Positions 8,085 through 17,423 of a stretch of 39,482 nt of DNA are shown piece after piece. Origin of the DNA: Polyangiaceae bacterium. GTDB taxonomy: Bacteria; Myxococcota_A; Polyangia; Polyangiales; Polyangiaceae. The stretch lies in assembly GCA_009781005.1 (NCBI GenBank), contig WQYX01000035.1:1-39482 (forward strand). Direction: 5' to 3'. Position numbers and translations under genes: made by a program. The notes under the pieces are model-generated. The model did not search any database and was not told the DNA's origin. It saw nothing but the letters and a program-made list of their open reading frames with translations. Position 1 is the stretch's first letter; each line of letters opens with the position of its first letter.

Positions 8085-9623
8085 ATGAGACTCAAATTTT
8101 TGAGTAATTTGATAGTGGTGCCCTGCCTTGCCGCATGCAGTGGCGACGGATTGTCGGGGATGGATGGACTTGGCGGGAACGACACGGACAGCCATTCGAT
8201 CGGCAGCAGTCAGGCTACCCTCAGCACATCTGGCAATGCATTTACGCTCGATGTCAGTAGGACGGGCAGCGGCAACATCAGCGCTGGAACTACTCTTGGC
8301 TGCACGGCCTCCGGTTGCAGTCCCTGCACTGCCAGCTACGCCTCTGGTACCAGCGTGACTCTGACCGCCACACCGGTTGCAGGCTACACTTTCTCCGGAT
8401 GGGGCGGTGATTGCGCCGCAGGCGGCGCTTCGCTTAAAGCCACCGTGACAATGAATGCAAATAAAACTTGCAGCGCGCGCTTCACCAGAAATACCCCACC
8501 CCCTGCGCAGTTCCGTGGCGTCAACATCACCGGCATGGAGATGGGTTATGAGTGGTACGACCGAACCACCGGCCCCGTCGCTGGTACGAGTTACCCGATT
8601 CTTAATACGCGCCTCATCGATTACTTTCTATCAAAAGGGATCTCTGCAGTCCGGCTGCTCTTCCAATGGGAAGCAATGCAGCCGAACCTTTACGACCCAA
8701 TTCCCAACGTCGCCAACGCCCCCAACTATCTAACGTATTTCAGCAACTTGATACGCGTCGTCAATTACGCCACCAACGCCGGCATGCAAGTTGTCATCGA
8801 GCCGTGGCAAGCGAACTCCAGCAACGGGGTGGGCGGCGGGCGCTGGCGTGGCTGCGAGATTGGCTCGACAGCAACGTGTCCAACCTCGAATCTGAAGCCA
8901 GTTCCGGTTCCCATGGATGCATTCGCCGATTTCTGGAGCAAGATGGCCGCCCTCTTCAAGGGTTACCCTCGCGTTGCCTATGGGCTCGTCAATGAGCCAA
9001 ACAGCCAATCGACAACGACCTGGTTCAAAGCCGCGCAGGCAGCCATTACCGCAATTCGTAATACTGGTTCCACGCAGCGCATCTTCGTGCCTGGCAACGG
9101 TTGGACGTCTGCGAGCGATTGGACCAGCACGGGGTACGACACGGACAAGCCGCAAGTGTCGAATGCCAATGGGTGGCTCAACGCGAATGGGTCCGGCAAA
9201 CCGCTTTTCGACCCATTGAACAATATCGCGATCGAAGCGCACACTTATGTCGATTCGGATCAAAGCGGCGGCCATACCGACATCACCTCCGTGACGGCCG
9301 CGTGCGATCATGTCAAGGTGACGCTCGACTGGGCCGCCGCCCATGGATTGAAGGTTTACTTGGGTGAAATTGGCTTTTATGCCAATGCCTCCACCAAAGG
9401 ATTCACCCCTGCCAATGCGTGGGCGGACTTTGTCGGCTATTTCAATTCCAACCCGGACACGTTTCTCGGTTACACGTGGTGGGCTGCCGGCGATCCGACT
9501 TGGTGGAAGGATGTGGCTGCGAATGGCGGAGGCCATTTCAGCGTCTCACCAACCAACAGTACAACGTACACGGGGGATACAGTGAACATGCAAATGATCC
9601 AAAACGACTTTCAAGACTTCTGA
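8085..9623 (+). CDS. GH5 cellulase-type glycoside hydrolase lipoprotein
   Basis: The start at 8085 is chosen because GAGG lies six bases before it and a lipoprotein signal follows (lipidation cysteine at residue 18 in CLAACSGDG). Residues about 54-135 form a Cys-containing beta-repeat domain (GYTFSGWGGDCAAGG) of the kind called bacterial repeat or InlB-like, probably for cell-surface display or binding. Residues about 142-512 are a family 5 glycoside hydrolase barrel. The acid/base is E304 in GLVNEPNS and the nucleophile E428 in YLGEIGFY; WEAMQPN and GYTWWAAGD are further conserved parts. The expected activity is endo-1,4-beta-glucanase or a related beta-glycanase outside the cell. The sequence looks less GC-rich than its neighbours and the gene stands alone, so recent acquisition is plausible. 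Confidence 0.88.
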   Translation: MRLKFLSNLIVVPCLAACSGDGLSGMDGLGGNDTDSHSIGSSQATLSTSGNAFTLDVSRTGSGNISAGTTLGCTASGCSPCTASYASGTSVTLTATPVAGYTFSGWGGDCAAGGASLKATVTMNANKTCSARFTRNTPPPAQFRGVNITGMEMGYEWYDRTTGPVAGTSYPILNTRLIDYFLSKGISAVRLLFQWEAMQPNLYDPIPNVANAPNYLTYFSNLIRVVNYATNAGMQVVIEPWQANSSNGVGGGRWRGCEIGSTATCPTSNLKPVPVPMDAFADFWSKMAALFKGYPRVAYGLVNEPNSQSTTTWFKAAQAAITAIRNTGSTQRIFVPGNGWTSASDWTSTGYDTDKPQVSNANGWLNANGSGKPLFDPLNNIAIEAHTYVDSDQSGGHTDITSVTAACDHVKVTLDWAAAHGLKVYLGEIGFYANASTKGFTPANAWADFVGYFNSNPDTFLGYTWWAAGDPTWWKDVAANGGGHFSVSPTNSTTYTGDTVNMQMIQNDFQDF

Positions 9624-9640
9624 ACAGGATTAGGCGGGGA

Positions 9641-9707
9641 GGGCAGGCACGGGGGCCTGCCCCTACAAGCCGACGCAACTCGTAGGGGCGGCCCCCCGTG
9701 GCCGCCC
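9641..9707. repeat. REPIN-like pair of inverted palindromic repeats
   Basis: Unit A (9641-9666) folds as GGGCAGGC / GCCTGCCC with loop 9649-9654 and ends CCTAC. Unit B (9682-9707) reads in reverse as nearly the same 26 bases, folding as GGGCGGCC / GGCCGCCC. The two units are inverted around a 15-base spacer. The pair lies between the 3' ends of two convergent genes, starting 17 bases after the stop of the left gene and ending 8 bases before the stop of the right one. It is the layout of a REP doublet (REPIN). It may also terminate transcription, though there is no T-run. Confidence 0.75.
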
Positions 9708-9715
9708 AATTCGGG

Positions 9716-10693
9716 CTAGCGGCGGAAGGACACGCTGGACTGAACGATGCCCGGTGAAAGGTTGCCGATCGGACCATCGTATTTGGCATCCGACTTCTTG
9801 AAGAGAAATACTCCACCCGTCACGAGGCCCCCGGCGAGGACGATGCCGCCGACAACCCAGACCGCCGCGGGAATACCTTTGCTTGGCTCGGGCTCGAGGG
9901 TGACCTCGATGTCGCGAACCTGGTTATCCGAGACGAGCACTTCAGACTGGTAAGGGCGCATTCCGTTTTTCGTGACGCGTAGCGTGTGCCCCCCGCTCGG
10001 GAGCACCCCTGACCAGTTGCCCGTGCCGACGAGATGGCCGTCCACGTAGACGGCGGCATCGCTCGGGGCACGCACGTGGACGCGGCCTTGGTGGACGATT
10101 TTCACCATCCTGACGTCGACCGTCACCTCGGCGTTGCCGACGACGACGTCGCGCACGACTTCCTCGAACTGGGCTTTTTTCACGTGCAGCTTGCGCGTCC
10201 CGATGTCAACCATGAGCGGCTCGACAGGGCTCTGGCCGAGCGATTCGTCGTCGACCGTCACATCGGCATCGGGCTCGCTGACGGTGATCTTGAGTTTTGC
10301 CGTGAGCGGCTCCAGGACGTTGATGAGTTCCTCGGCGTCGACGCGGTCTTGCGGCGTGAGTTTGTCGCCGCCGTTGGCGAGATAACCGCGAACGAGTTTG
10401 ATGGCTCTGGCGTAGTGACGAAGGTTCTTCTCACACGCAGCCATGTTCCACTCGAGGCGCGCATCCTTCGATTTGTCGTAGGCGTTTGTGAACTTGACGA
10501 GGGCACTGGCGAAATCACCGTCCGCGTAGAGGATTTTGCCTGATTCGTAATCTGCCTTGGCGTCGCCGCTGAGTGAATCGCTGAGGGAGGGAATGGTGGC
10601 GTTCGCAACGCGCGCAGACGAAGGGGGTTCTGCGAACGCCAACGAGGGGAATACGACGAGCGCGGCGAGGATGGCGATCCGGATTCTTTTCAC
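9716..10693 (-). CDS. PEGA/TPR membrane protein, kinase-linked
   Basis: The GTG at 10693 overlaps the stop of the upstream kinase gene (GTGA), indicating translational coupling. The product is 325 residues: a signal peptide (RIAILAALVVFPSLAFA), a TPR-like helical part (ADYESGKILYADGDFASAL, KDARLEWNMAACEKNLRHY), then two or more PEGA beta domains (ADVTVDDESLGQSPVEPL; AAVYVDGHLVGTGNWSG). A C-terminal transmembrane helix follows (about 276-298) with a short tail. The TPR-PEGA-TM order is common in Myxococcota envelope proteins beside Ser/Thr kinases. The gene being third in the operon suggests a partner or substrate of the kinase. A longer open frame upstream of 10693 is only the antisense-free shadow of the kinase gene. 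Confidence 0.8.
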   Translation of the reverse strand: MKRIRIAILAALVVFPSLAFAEPPSSARVANATIPSLSDSLSGDAKADYESGKILYADGDFASALVKFTNAYDKSKDARLEWNMAACEKNLRHYARAIKLVRGYLANGGDKLTPQDRVDAEELINVLEPLTAKLKITVSEPDADVTVDDESLGQSPVEPLMVDIGTRKLHVKKAQFEEVVRDVVVGNAEVTVDVRMVKIVHQGRVHVRAPSDAAVYVDGHLVGTGNWSGVLPSGGHTLRVTKNGMRPYQSEVLVSDNQVRDIEVTLEPEPSKGIPAAVWVVGGIVLAGGLVTGGVFLFKKSDAKYDGPIGNLSPGIVQSSVSFRR

Positions 10694-12156
10694 TTGATCC
10701 CCATATTCATTGGATTCTTTTTCGGGTTTGCGGACGTGGGCTGACCCGCCGGCGCGGCGGGCTTCGCAGAGATTGCGGACGCGGACGGTGCTGAGGCGGC
10801 GGACGCAGCGCGCGCATTCACGGGCTTCGGCGGCGCCGGCGCTTTCGTGCTGCTCGCCGTTGCCGCCGTCGTTGCGTCGGCGTCGATCAACGAGGCGTCT
10901 AGCGCAGCGGACTCGGACGTCGCCGCGGTCATCGCGGATGCGCTCGGTGTCGGTGTCGCGGTTGCTGTCTCGGGCGCAGCAGCCGATGTCGCAACGGGTT
11001 CTGGCGTGGGCGGGGGCCTTCGTGCAAAGAAGGCCGTTACGCCGAGAGCCACCGCGACCCCCGCCACGACGCCGCCGACGAGGAGTCGCGAGCGCTTTGC
11101 GGCCCTCGGTGCCTCGGTCGGCGTTGCCACCCCGGCCGCCGTCGATGCTGCAACCACCGGCGCGGCTGAAGTCATGTTGGCGGTCGGCAGCAGTGGAGCG
11201 AGCGATATCGCCGGGCTCGATGCGTTGCTCTGCGTTGACGGGGCCGCTGTCTCGCCGAGCACGCGCGCGGCGATCTGGACACTCTCCCGGTCCGCGGGTG
11301 AGGCGTACGGTTCGAGCGCCTGCGCAAGTCGCGCTACGTTTGCAAAACGATCCGCCGCGTTCAGTTGCATGCATTGTGCAGTGACACGTACGAGACCCTC
11401 TGGGACGTCGGGGCGATGTTGGGTGAGCGGCTCCGGCTCGTTGGCGAGAATGGCGACGAGGATCTCTGGCACCGTCTCGCCCAGGAATGGCGGCCTACCC
11501 GCGAGTAGCTCGTAGAGGATGACGCCGAGCGACCAGATATCCGAACGTGAGTCGACGGCTTTCGGCGTTCTCAGTTGCTCGGGTGACATGTAGAAAACTG
11601 TCCCCATGAGCTCGGACGTCTTCGTGAGAGCCTGGCTTGGTGGGCTATCCCCGATTTTCGAGATACCGAAGTCGAGCACTTTGATGGATCGCTTGCCTGG
11701 TCGATTTGCGAGAAACAAATTCGAAGGCTTCAGATCGCGATGAACGATCTTGGCGGCGTGTGCCTCCGAGAGCGCCTCGCACGTCTCGAGGATGTAGCGG
11801 ACTGCATCTACGACGGGCATGGGCCCTTGCAGTTGGAGCTCTTTGGCGAGATCGTTGCCCTCGAGATACTCCATCACCATGAACGGCGAGCCGTCGTCGA
11901 ACTGACCAACATCGATGACGCGCGTGACGTGCTCACCGCGGATCTTCGAGGCTGCCCGCGCTTCACGGGCGAAGCGTGCGACGAACTCCGGGTTCGCCAG
12001 CGCCGCGGGCAGCAGGAATTTGATGGCGACGGTTTGCTCGAGCTGCAGGTGCTTCGCCGCTACGACAATGCCCATGCCACCGACGCCGAGCACCCGCTCG
12101 ACCTGGTATTTCCCGGCGAGAATCGTTCCGGGTTCGGCAATGCTCGGGATCGTCAT
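10690..12156 (-). CDS. Transmembrane Ser/Thr protein kinase, PknB type
   Basis: From the ATG at 12156, five bases after an AAAGG ribosome binding site, the product is 488 residues. The N-terminal kinase domain has the glycine loop GVGGMG (24-29), the ATP lysine K46 in [14 protein letters not shown] (139-146), DFG (162-164) and SPEQ, so it should be active. A Ser/Thr/Ala/Pro juxtamembrane region follows, then one transmembrane helix (about 358-378, [20 protein letters not shown]). An Ala/Thr/Pro-rich tail with no folded domain comes last. The kinase faces the cytoplasm. It lies between a secreted protein gene (gap 21 bases) and the coupled PEGA/TPR gene, which suggests an envelope signalling operon. 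Confidence 0.9.
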   Translation of the reverse strand: MTIPSIAEPGTILAGKYQVERVLGVGGMGIVVAAKHLQLEQTVAIKFLLPAALANPEFVARFAREARAASKIRGEHVTRVIDVGQFDDGSPFMVMEYLEGNDLAKELQLQGPMPVVDAVRYILETCEALSEAHAAKIVHRDLKPSNLFLANRPGKRSIKVLDFGISKIGDSPPSQALTKTSELMGTVFYMSPEQLRTPKAVDSRSDIWSLGVILYELLAGRPPFLGETVPEILVAILANEPEPLTQHRPDVPEGLVRVTAQCMQLNAADRFANVARLAQALEPYASPADRESVQIAARVLGETAAPSTQSNASSPAISLAPLLPTANMTSAAPVVAASTAAGVATPTEAPRAAKRSRLLVGGVVAGVAVALGVTAFFARRPPPTPEPVATSAAAPETATATPTPSASAMTAATSESAALDASLIDADATTAATASSTKAPAPPKPVNARAASAASAPSASAISAKPAAPAGQPTSANPKKNPMNMGIK

Positions 12157-12177
12157 CACGACCTTTCGTTCAAGGGT

Positions 12178-14160
12178 TTAGTTACAATCCGGCGGAATCG
12201 GAACGGCGTAAATACCACCGTTGCCCGTTCCCGTATCCGTATCGAAAGACGCGTATTGTGCGACGTAGATGGCTGGCTGATTCTGAAAAGTGCCCAGCGT
12301 CAACCCGAGCAGTCCGTCCTCCGGTTGGTAGAGGAGATTTGGTGCGGCGTTTTCTGCGTCCTTGGCTGCCCACGCGAGGCCATCGTTGCTCGTGAAGAAG
12401 ACGCATTTGGCATTCGTCACGAGACCGTGGCGATATGTAAAGTCACCGTCCAGGATCGTGTCCGCGGCCGTTGACACAATCTGCTTAGGGGCGGCAGGGA
12501 TATCTGCGCTGTCTGCGCTGAAACTGCGGACGCTGTCTTGCGCGAGCACATAACCAATTCCTGCCGAATCGAAGGTGAGTGCTTGGATGGGGAACGGGAC
12601 CTCCCCCAGAGTCGAAGGCATCGTGCCCTGCCAAAGATTCAGGCCACCGGTGTTGTCGCCAATGACGACTTTGCCACTGCTTGGTGATGCAATGACCGTC
12701 CCATTCGATCCTACCCATAGGAGTTGCGGGGTCATGCCGTTCAACGCGGTCGATGAATACAATCCGTAGTCCGTGAGCCAATAAAGCCCGTCCTCGCTCG
12801 ACGTCACATCGAAAACGGCGCTCGAGTTCGGTATCGAAATCGGCGGAACTATATTCCCGTCCTGGACGAGGTAGGCCGTTGCGCTACCGTTCACGATGCC
12901 GAGCGTTGGTGACGGCGTGGACGTGAACGCCATGTGCCACGATGTTTGGACGTCGGACGGAAGGACGCTGGTAGTGTCTGCCGGACCGCTCGGATCATTA
13001 TCAAAATAGGCAATGCCGTCGCGACTCCCGAAATACATCTCCCCGTTGCCTTGCACGACGGAGTCCGGGAAATTCGCTGAGACGGCGCGTTGTGTGCTGA
13101 AGGGCGTGCCGGAGTCGACGCCTCCATCGTTGATGCCATTGCCGCTGCTGCTATTGATGCAAACCGGTGTTGAATTGGTTTTTGGTGAGCAGCCCCCGAA
13201 CACCCCAGCGAGGGAATAGCCCTCGTCTTTGTTGAGGAGATTGCAAACATAGGGAGGCAATGTCACCGTGCCGTTTTGCGCAGTCCAGCCGCCCTCGCCT
13301 TGATCGATAGGCACGTAGCACTCCCCCGGATGGATGCATGCGCCGATATCGGGTGTGACAATGGCCAGATTGAGCGTTGCCGGATCTCCGCTCATGGCCA
13401 ACGTGCACGTGTTGGTGTCGGGCGTGACGGGGACCGCGCTCGAGAAGCATTGGCCAACGTCGAAGCAGGAACTGCCCTGCACGTTGTTCGGCGTACCGCC
13501 AACCCCGAACACGAGGCTGTCGTCATAGTCAGGTAAGCTGTTTGAGTCGACGTAGGCGTCCTGGCACTCGCCATCAATCCAGGTGAAGTCGGGATCCGGG
13601 CAATTCGACATGAAGACGAATGGATCGAACTCGCCCGCTCCGAGGCCGCTCGGGTCGTCGGTGAGGCGCACGTTCGTGGTCCTGAGGGTGATGGGCACCG
13701 ACGAGTTTCCGCTTGCCGTCGAGTCCAGCGATGCAGGAAGGTTGCCGTCGACCGATCCGACGTCCGCGAAGTTGAGCGGCAGGCGCAAGAGCGCGGTCCG
13801 TCCGCCGCGTGGAATGGTCGTGCGCACGTCACGCAGGACCATGGCCTTCTGCTCCTTGAAGGCCATCACGCGGATGCGGATCGACGCGCTCGGATCGTCG
13901 GGCTGCACGATCGCGAGGGTTGCCGGAAGAAGCACTTCGCCCTCGGGTGTCACGCGCCCGAGAAAGTTATATTTGATTTGGTTATTCGTGCTGATCGTGA
14001 GCGAGACAGCATTGACGTCTTTTGGCACTTGCATGTCGGTCGCCACTGCGAGCATGAGCGAGCCCTGCTTCTCTCCACTGCACGCCTGCGTGACCGTGGC
14101 CCCTGTGCCCACCAATCCAAGCGTAAAGATTCCGAGTATGCGCGGTAGGCGTTCATACAT
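12178..14160 (-). CDS. Large secreted/lipoprotein, first gene of kinase operon
   Basis: The ATG at 14160 gives about 660 residues; a TTG two codons upstream is less likely. A hydrophobic leader ([16 protein letters not shown]) ends at TQAC, a weak lipobox, so lipidation is uncertain. The N-terminal part (residues about 35-150) resembles a beta-sandwich ([38 protein letters not shown]). The middle is Cys-rich ([29 protein letters not shown]). The C-terminal half reads like a beta-propeller ([44 protein letters not shown]). It would be an extracytoplasmic protein upstream of a transmembrane kinase. I do not recognise a named family. Confidence 0.7.
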   Translation of the reverse strand: MYERLPRILGIFTLGLVGTGATVTQACSGEKQGSLMLAVATDMQVPKDVNAVSLTISTNNQIKYNFLGRVTPEGEVLLPATLAIVQPDDPSASIRIRVMAFKEQKAMVLRDVRTTIPRGGRTALLRLPLNFADVGSVDGNLPASLDSTASGNSSVPITLRTTNVRLTDDPSGLGAGEFDPFVFMSNCPDPDFTWIDGECQDAYVDSNSLPDYDDSLVFGVGGTPNNVQGSSCFDVGQCFSSAVPVTPDTNTCTLAMSGDPATLNLAIVTPDIGACIHPGECYVPIDQGEGGWTAQNGTVTLPPYVCNLLNKDEGYSLAGVFGGCSPKTNSTPVCINSSSGNGINDGGVDSGTPFSTQRAVSANFPDSVVQGNGEMYFGSRDGIAYFDNDPSGPADTTSVLPSDVQTSWHMAFTSTPSPTLGIVNGSATAYLVQDGNIVPPISIPNSSAVFDVTSSEDGLYWLTDYGLYSSTALNGMTPQLLWVGSNGTVIASPSSGKVVIGDNTGGLNLWQGTMPSTLGEVPFPIQALTFDSAGIGYVLAQDSVRSFSADSADIPAAPKQIVSTAADTILDGDFTYRHGLVTNAKCVFFTSNDGLAWAAKDAENAAPNLLYQPEDGLLGLTLGTFQNQPAIYVAQYASFDTDTGTGNGGIYAVPIPPDCN

Positions 14161-14229
14161 GCGCAAGAGAATAGGGAATGGAGGGCAATATGCAACAGTC
14201 CGCGGTCAAGGCACGGTGTGAACTCCAGC

Positions 14230-15459
14230 CTACTCTCGCGCTTTCGTGTTCGATCGGCGTGCGCGCAGTGTCACGAGCGCGACCGCCGGGGCAACGCCCA
14301 GGCGAATGGGGGGGCCCGTCGTTCCAAGGCCTGGATGCACGTACAATGTGGATCGCCCGCTCTTGTAGGTCCCGAGGTGATAGCGGTGCGCAAGCCTCGA
14401 CATGTTCACGTGGCGCGCCAAGAACGGCAACGCGATCTGTCCGCCGTGGGTATGCCCCGACAGAACGAGATCGACGTTGCGCATGGCGGCGTGAGGGAAG
14501 GAGACGGGATCGTGAGCGAGCAGGACCGTGGTCATCCCCTCGGGGCGTGCTGCCAAGGAGAGATCCATGTTCGTGCGTTTGGTCCACGTGTCATCCACGG
14601 CGGCGAGGAAGATGGCTTTTTCATCGCGCTCGATGCGTGTTCCATCGTTGCGCAAGACACGTGCACCTTCTTCCCCGAGCAGCGTGATGAGCGGCTCGCC
14701 TTCGCCGAAGTAGTCATGATTGCCCATCGCAATGAAGACGCCGTCTCGGGCGCGCAGGCTGCGGGCGAACGTCGCGATGTCCTCATGGAACGCGGTGCCG
14801 CTCGTCACCATGTCGCCGGTGATCACCACCATGTCTGGTGACATGGCGTTCGCCGCGCGCGCCCAGCGCATGGCCCACGAGAGCGGCGTGAAGTTGCCAA
14901 TGTGCAGATCCGACAGGTGCGCGATCTCGTAGCCGTCGAAGCTCGGATCGAGATCCTCGATGTCGGCATCGATCCGGCGCACCACGAACCAGTACCGGCG
15001 CAGCGTGGCGCCATACGTGCAGAGTACAAACGCCGCCGCGTACGTCGTCAGAAAGAAACTTGACGAGAGCATGACGGGCGCGCCCGCCGCGAGACGGACG
15101 AGCGGCGCGATCACGACGTAGGCGAGCGATGGCACGACACAAAAGATGCATGCACACCAATGCACGAAGTAAGGCACGTCGATGAGAAACGTGCGCCAGA
15201 GCGGCCGCCGCTCGTCGTTCATCATGTTCTTCGCGCGGCCGAAAAAGAGCCCTACGCCTGCGAGCGAAAGAACGAACGCAAGAACCAGGGCGGAAAGAGG
15301 TGCGAGGCCCGCGCGGCGTCCTGCCTCCGCTGCTGCGATGGCGAAGGGCACATGGGCGAGCACAGTCACGGTGACGACGATGCGTAGGACGCGACGCCGC
15401 CGGAACTCTCTCGGGTCCGCGGGTTGCGATCGCTCGCGATGCTTCTTGCGCAGCGTCAA
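14230..15459 (-). CDS. Membrane-anchored metallophosphoesterase (YaeI-like)
   Basis: The 409-residue product has four or five N-terminal transmembrane helices (roughly residues 24-155), then a calcineurin-like phosphoesterase domain. Metal ligands are clear: D184 and H186 in SDLHIG, D216 in TGDMV, N247 and H248 in GNHDY, and H336/H338 in GHTHGG. The layout matches the YaeI/YkuE group, some members of which act on lipid or UDP-sugar phosphates at the inner membrane; the substrate here is not shown. It starts nine bases after the thioredoxin stop on the same strand, so the two are probably co-transcribed. Confidence 0.88.
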   Translation of the reverse strand: MTLRKKHRERSQPADPREFRRRRVLRIVVTVTVLAHVPFAIAAAEAGRRAGLAPLSALVLAFVLSLAGVGLFFGRAKNMMNDERRPLWRTFLIDVPYFVHWCACIFCVVPSLAYVVIAPLVRLAAGAPVMLSSSFFLTTYAAAFVLCTYGATLRRYWFVVRRIDADIEDLDPSFDGYEIAHLSDLHIGNFTPLSWAMRWARAANAMSPDMVVITGDMVTSGTAFHEDIATFARSLRARDGVFIAMGNHDYFGEGEPLITLLGEEGARVLRNDGTRIERDEKAIFLAAVDDTWTKRTNMDLSLAARPEGMTTVLLAHDPVSFPHAAMRNVDLVLSGHTHGGQIALPFLARHVNMSRLAHRYHLGTYKSGRSTLYVHPGLGTTGPPIRLGVAPAVALVTLRARRSNTKARE

Positions 15460-15468
15460 CGCCGCCGG

Positions 15469-15792
15469 TTAGCTTTCGAGCATTTTGACGAGCGTATCCT
15501 TGTTGGTCACACCGACGTGCTGCGCTTTCCTTTCGCCATTTTTGAAGACCATGACCGTGGGCACGCCGCGAACGCCATAGCGTTGCGTGACGGCAGGCGC
15601 TTCGTCGATATCGAGTTTGCCAATCTTGTACTTGCCGGCGAACTCGTCGGCGAGGCCTTCGACGACGGGCGAGAGGACTCTGCAGGGGCCGCACCATGTG
15701 GCGGTAAAGTCCACGAGGACGGGGACGGAAGACTTGAGGACCTCTGCGTCGAAGTTGGCGTCCGTGAATTCGATGACGTTCTTTCCGGCCAT
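15469..15792 (-). CDS. trxA: Thioredoxin
   Basis: A full-length 107-residue thioredoxin with the active site WCGPC at residues 33-37, preceded by VLVDFTAT, and the cis-proline loop GVPTVMVFKNGE. There is no signal peptide, so it is cytoplasmic and reduces protein disulfides using thioredoxin reductase, which is not in this window. AAAGGA lies about eight bases before the ATG. The metallophosphoesterase gene follows on the same strand. Confidence 0.95.
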   Translation of the reverse strand: MAGKNVIEFTDANFDAEVLKSSVPVLVDFTATWCGPCRVLSPVVEGLADEFAGKYKIGKLDIDEAPAVTQRYGVRGVPTVMVFKNGERKAQHVGVTNKDTLVKMLES

Positions 15793-15883
15793 GATGATTT
15801 CCTTTTGCTTGTGTGGTGAGTGAAGACGAAGACTGCGTTTCTAGCACACGCCGATCCTCTCCGATCCTTCGTCGCGTGATCTA

Positions 15884-16933
15884 CTAGCGCCAACGTATCG
15901 TGCGATCGATCGCGCCGGAGAGTGTGCTCGCGTTCACGCTCGTCGTCGCGCGGAGGTGCGCCTCATTTCCCTCAATCTCGAGCGAGTCGACGAGCGAGCC
16001 GAAGCCCGCCGCGCGCAGGCCGAGATCGCGCGACCAATCGAGCTTCTTCTGCTCCAAGAGCTTCTTTACGGCGGCGCATGCTCCTGCGCCGTCGCAGACG
16101 AGTTCGGCGCGTGCTTCGATGTTCTGTCCGGCTTCGCCTGCACGCAGAGCCAACCCGACCGCCGAGACGCCGAGTACGCCGCTCATGATTGCCGCCGAGG
16201 AATCGCTCCCGCTTTCTTCCGATGCCATTTCGCTCTTGAGCCGATCGCGCATCTTTCGTGGCAGAAGCGCAGTGACGACGATGATGGGCGTGCGAGAACC
16301 GCTCTCGTCCGCCATGGCCCTTCGAAGCGCCGCGTGCTCGCGCGCGTCTTCGACGTTCGGCGTTCGATGTTCTGCGGTGCTGAGCATTGCGTCGAACCAC
16401 GCCCCCTTGCCGACGATGAGCAATCCACCCTCCCCATAGGCAATCTCTCGGTGCGCGGGATCTTCGAGGACCGTAAAGTGATCGATCTTGCGACGGATCG
16501 AGCCGCCCGCTTGCTTCTGGAGAGCGCGCGCGCATGTCTCGAGCTCGCTCGGCGTGACGTCCACGTGCGCGATGACGCCGAACTCGCCGTGGTCGCCTTC
16601 CTCCGGCACTGCAACCGCGAGGTTGCGCACGCGCTCGAGCGGATCGAATCCGCATGCGTCGGCGAGGCCGCCCAGGCCGAGCCCTTTTGCGATCGTGAGC
16701 TCCGAATCTTTGGCGAAGTCGTCCGTGCCGAAGATGCTTTGGAAGAGCGATGAACGCCGCAGCGCCGTGACGTCGATCGTGGCGACGAGGAAGGTGTCTT
16801 TCGGTACGGCGTCGATCGGTTGCGTCGTGGGGCCACTGCTGCGGAGACCGCGCGCACCACCGAAGACGAAGAACGACACGATGGCGCCAAGGACGCCAAC
16901 CATCACCGCACGAGTCGTTTCAGAGAGATGCAC
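15884..16933 (-). CDS. Membrane-anchored protein of unknown function
   Basis: The 349-residue product has one N-terminal membrane segment (AVMVGVLGAIVSFFVFGGA) and a large domain presumably outside the cytoplasm. KDTFLVATIDVTALRRS after the anchor and GSLVDSLEIEGNEAHLRATT near the end resemble the repeated beta-alpha halves of DUF3352-like proteins, but I cannot assign the family firmly. No catalytic motif is visible. It begins 11 bases after the stop of the small lipoprotein gene, so the two form an operon. Confidence 0.6.
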   Translation of the reverse strand: MHLSETTRAVMVGVLGAIVSFFVFGGARGLRSSGPTTQPIDAVPKDTFLVATIDVTALRRSSLFQSIFGTDDFAKDSELTIAKGLGLGGLADACGFDPLERVRNLAVAVPEEGDHGEFGVIAHVDVTPSELETCARALQKQAGGSIRRKIDHFTVLEDPAHREIAYGEGGLLIVGKGAWFDAMLSTAEHRTPNVEDAREHAALRRAMADESGSRTPIIVVTALLPRKMRDRLKSEMASEESGSDSSAAIMSGVLGVSAVGLALRAGEAGQNIEARAELVCDGAGACAAVKKLLEQKKLDWSRDLGLRAAGFGSLVDSLEIEGNEAHLRATTSVNASTLSGAIDRTIRWR

Positions 16934-16944
16934 GGCCCGCGAGT

Positions 16945-17409
16945 CTAGTATGTGCCGCCATCGGTGCGCCGGTTGGGTGGTAGAACGTCTGGCAGTTCGA
17001 GCTCGATGTGCCAGGTTCCAGCCTCACGCACGCAGTGGACCTCGGCGCGCTCGTCTGGGCCTTCACCTCGAACTTCGACGATCGCTTCGTCATCGGTGAT
17101 GTGTGACTTCATCGACTTCGGTCGAAATGCGAGACCGAAGCGTCCCTCGGCCATCATTTCGTAGGGCTCATAGCGCCGTCCCTGACCGCGGCTTGCTCGG
17201 TCGGCGCGTTCCTTCAAGTTCGTGCGCGCCCGCGGACCAAGGAGCTGGTAGGCGTCACGCATCGCGCGCGGATCGTCGTTTGCAGATTCCATCTTTTCGA
17301 TCCACGCGCGCACCGCGCCGTCCGGCGTTGCTTCGGGAGGCGTGTGCGAACATCCCGCGAAGCAAAGAATCAGGAGGATACACACGAGGACGGCAGCGCA
17401 CTTTCTCAC
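16945..17409 (-). CDS. Small lipoprotein, NTF2-like
   Basis: The 154-residue product has a strong lipoprotein signal (VLVCILLILCFAGC). The mature part starts with ATPDGAVRAWIEKMESAN and ends with EVHCVREAGTWHIELELPD. This order, a helix opening with P-x-x-A-V-x-x-W and a final strand with W-x-I-E, is typical of NTF2-like/DUF4878-type lipoproteins. Function is unknown. It is the first gene of a minus-strand pair. Its 5' side, 15 bases before the ATG, is the hairpin array, so its leader or promoter must involve that element. Confidence 0.7.
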   Translation of the reverse strand: MRKCAAVLVCILLILCFAGCSHTPPEATPDGAVRAWIEKMESANDDPRAMRDAYQLLGPRARTNLKERADRASRGQGRRYEPYEMMAEGRFGLAFRPKSMKSHITDDEAIVEVRGEGPDERAEVHCVREAGTWHIELELPDVLPPNRRTDGGTY

Positions 17410-17423
17410 GGAGTCCGCTATTT

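Noticed and set aside
10694-11374. Extension of the PEGA/TPR gene upstream to 11374
   Set aside because: The added 227 codons are Arg/Gly-rich sequence inside the kinase gene. The GTG at 10693 gives a clean signal peptide and a typical four-base overlap.
14783-15847. A 354-codon minus-strand frame spanning thioredoxin and the metallophosphoesterase in another frame
   Set aside because: It is Arg-rich out-of-frame sequence across two well-identified genes on the same strand.
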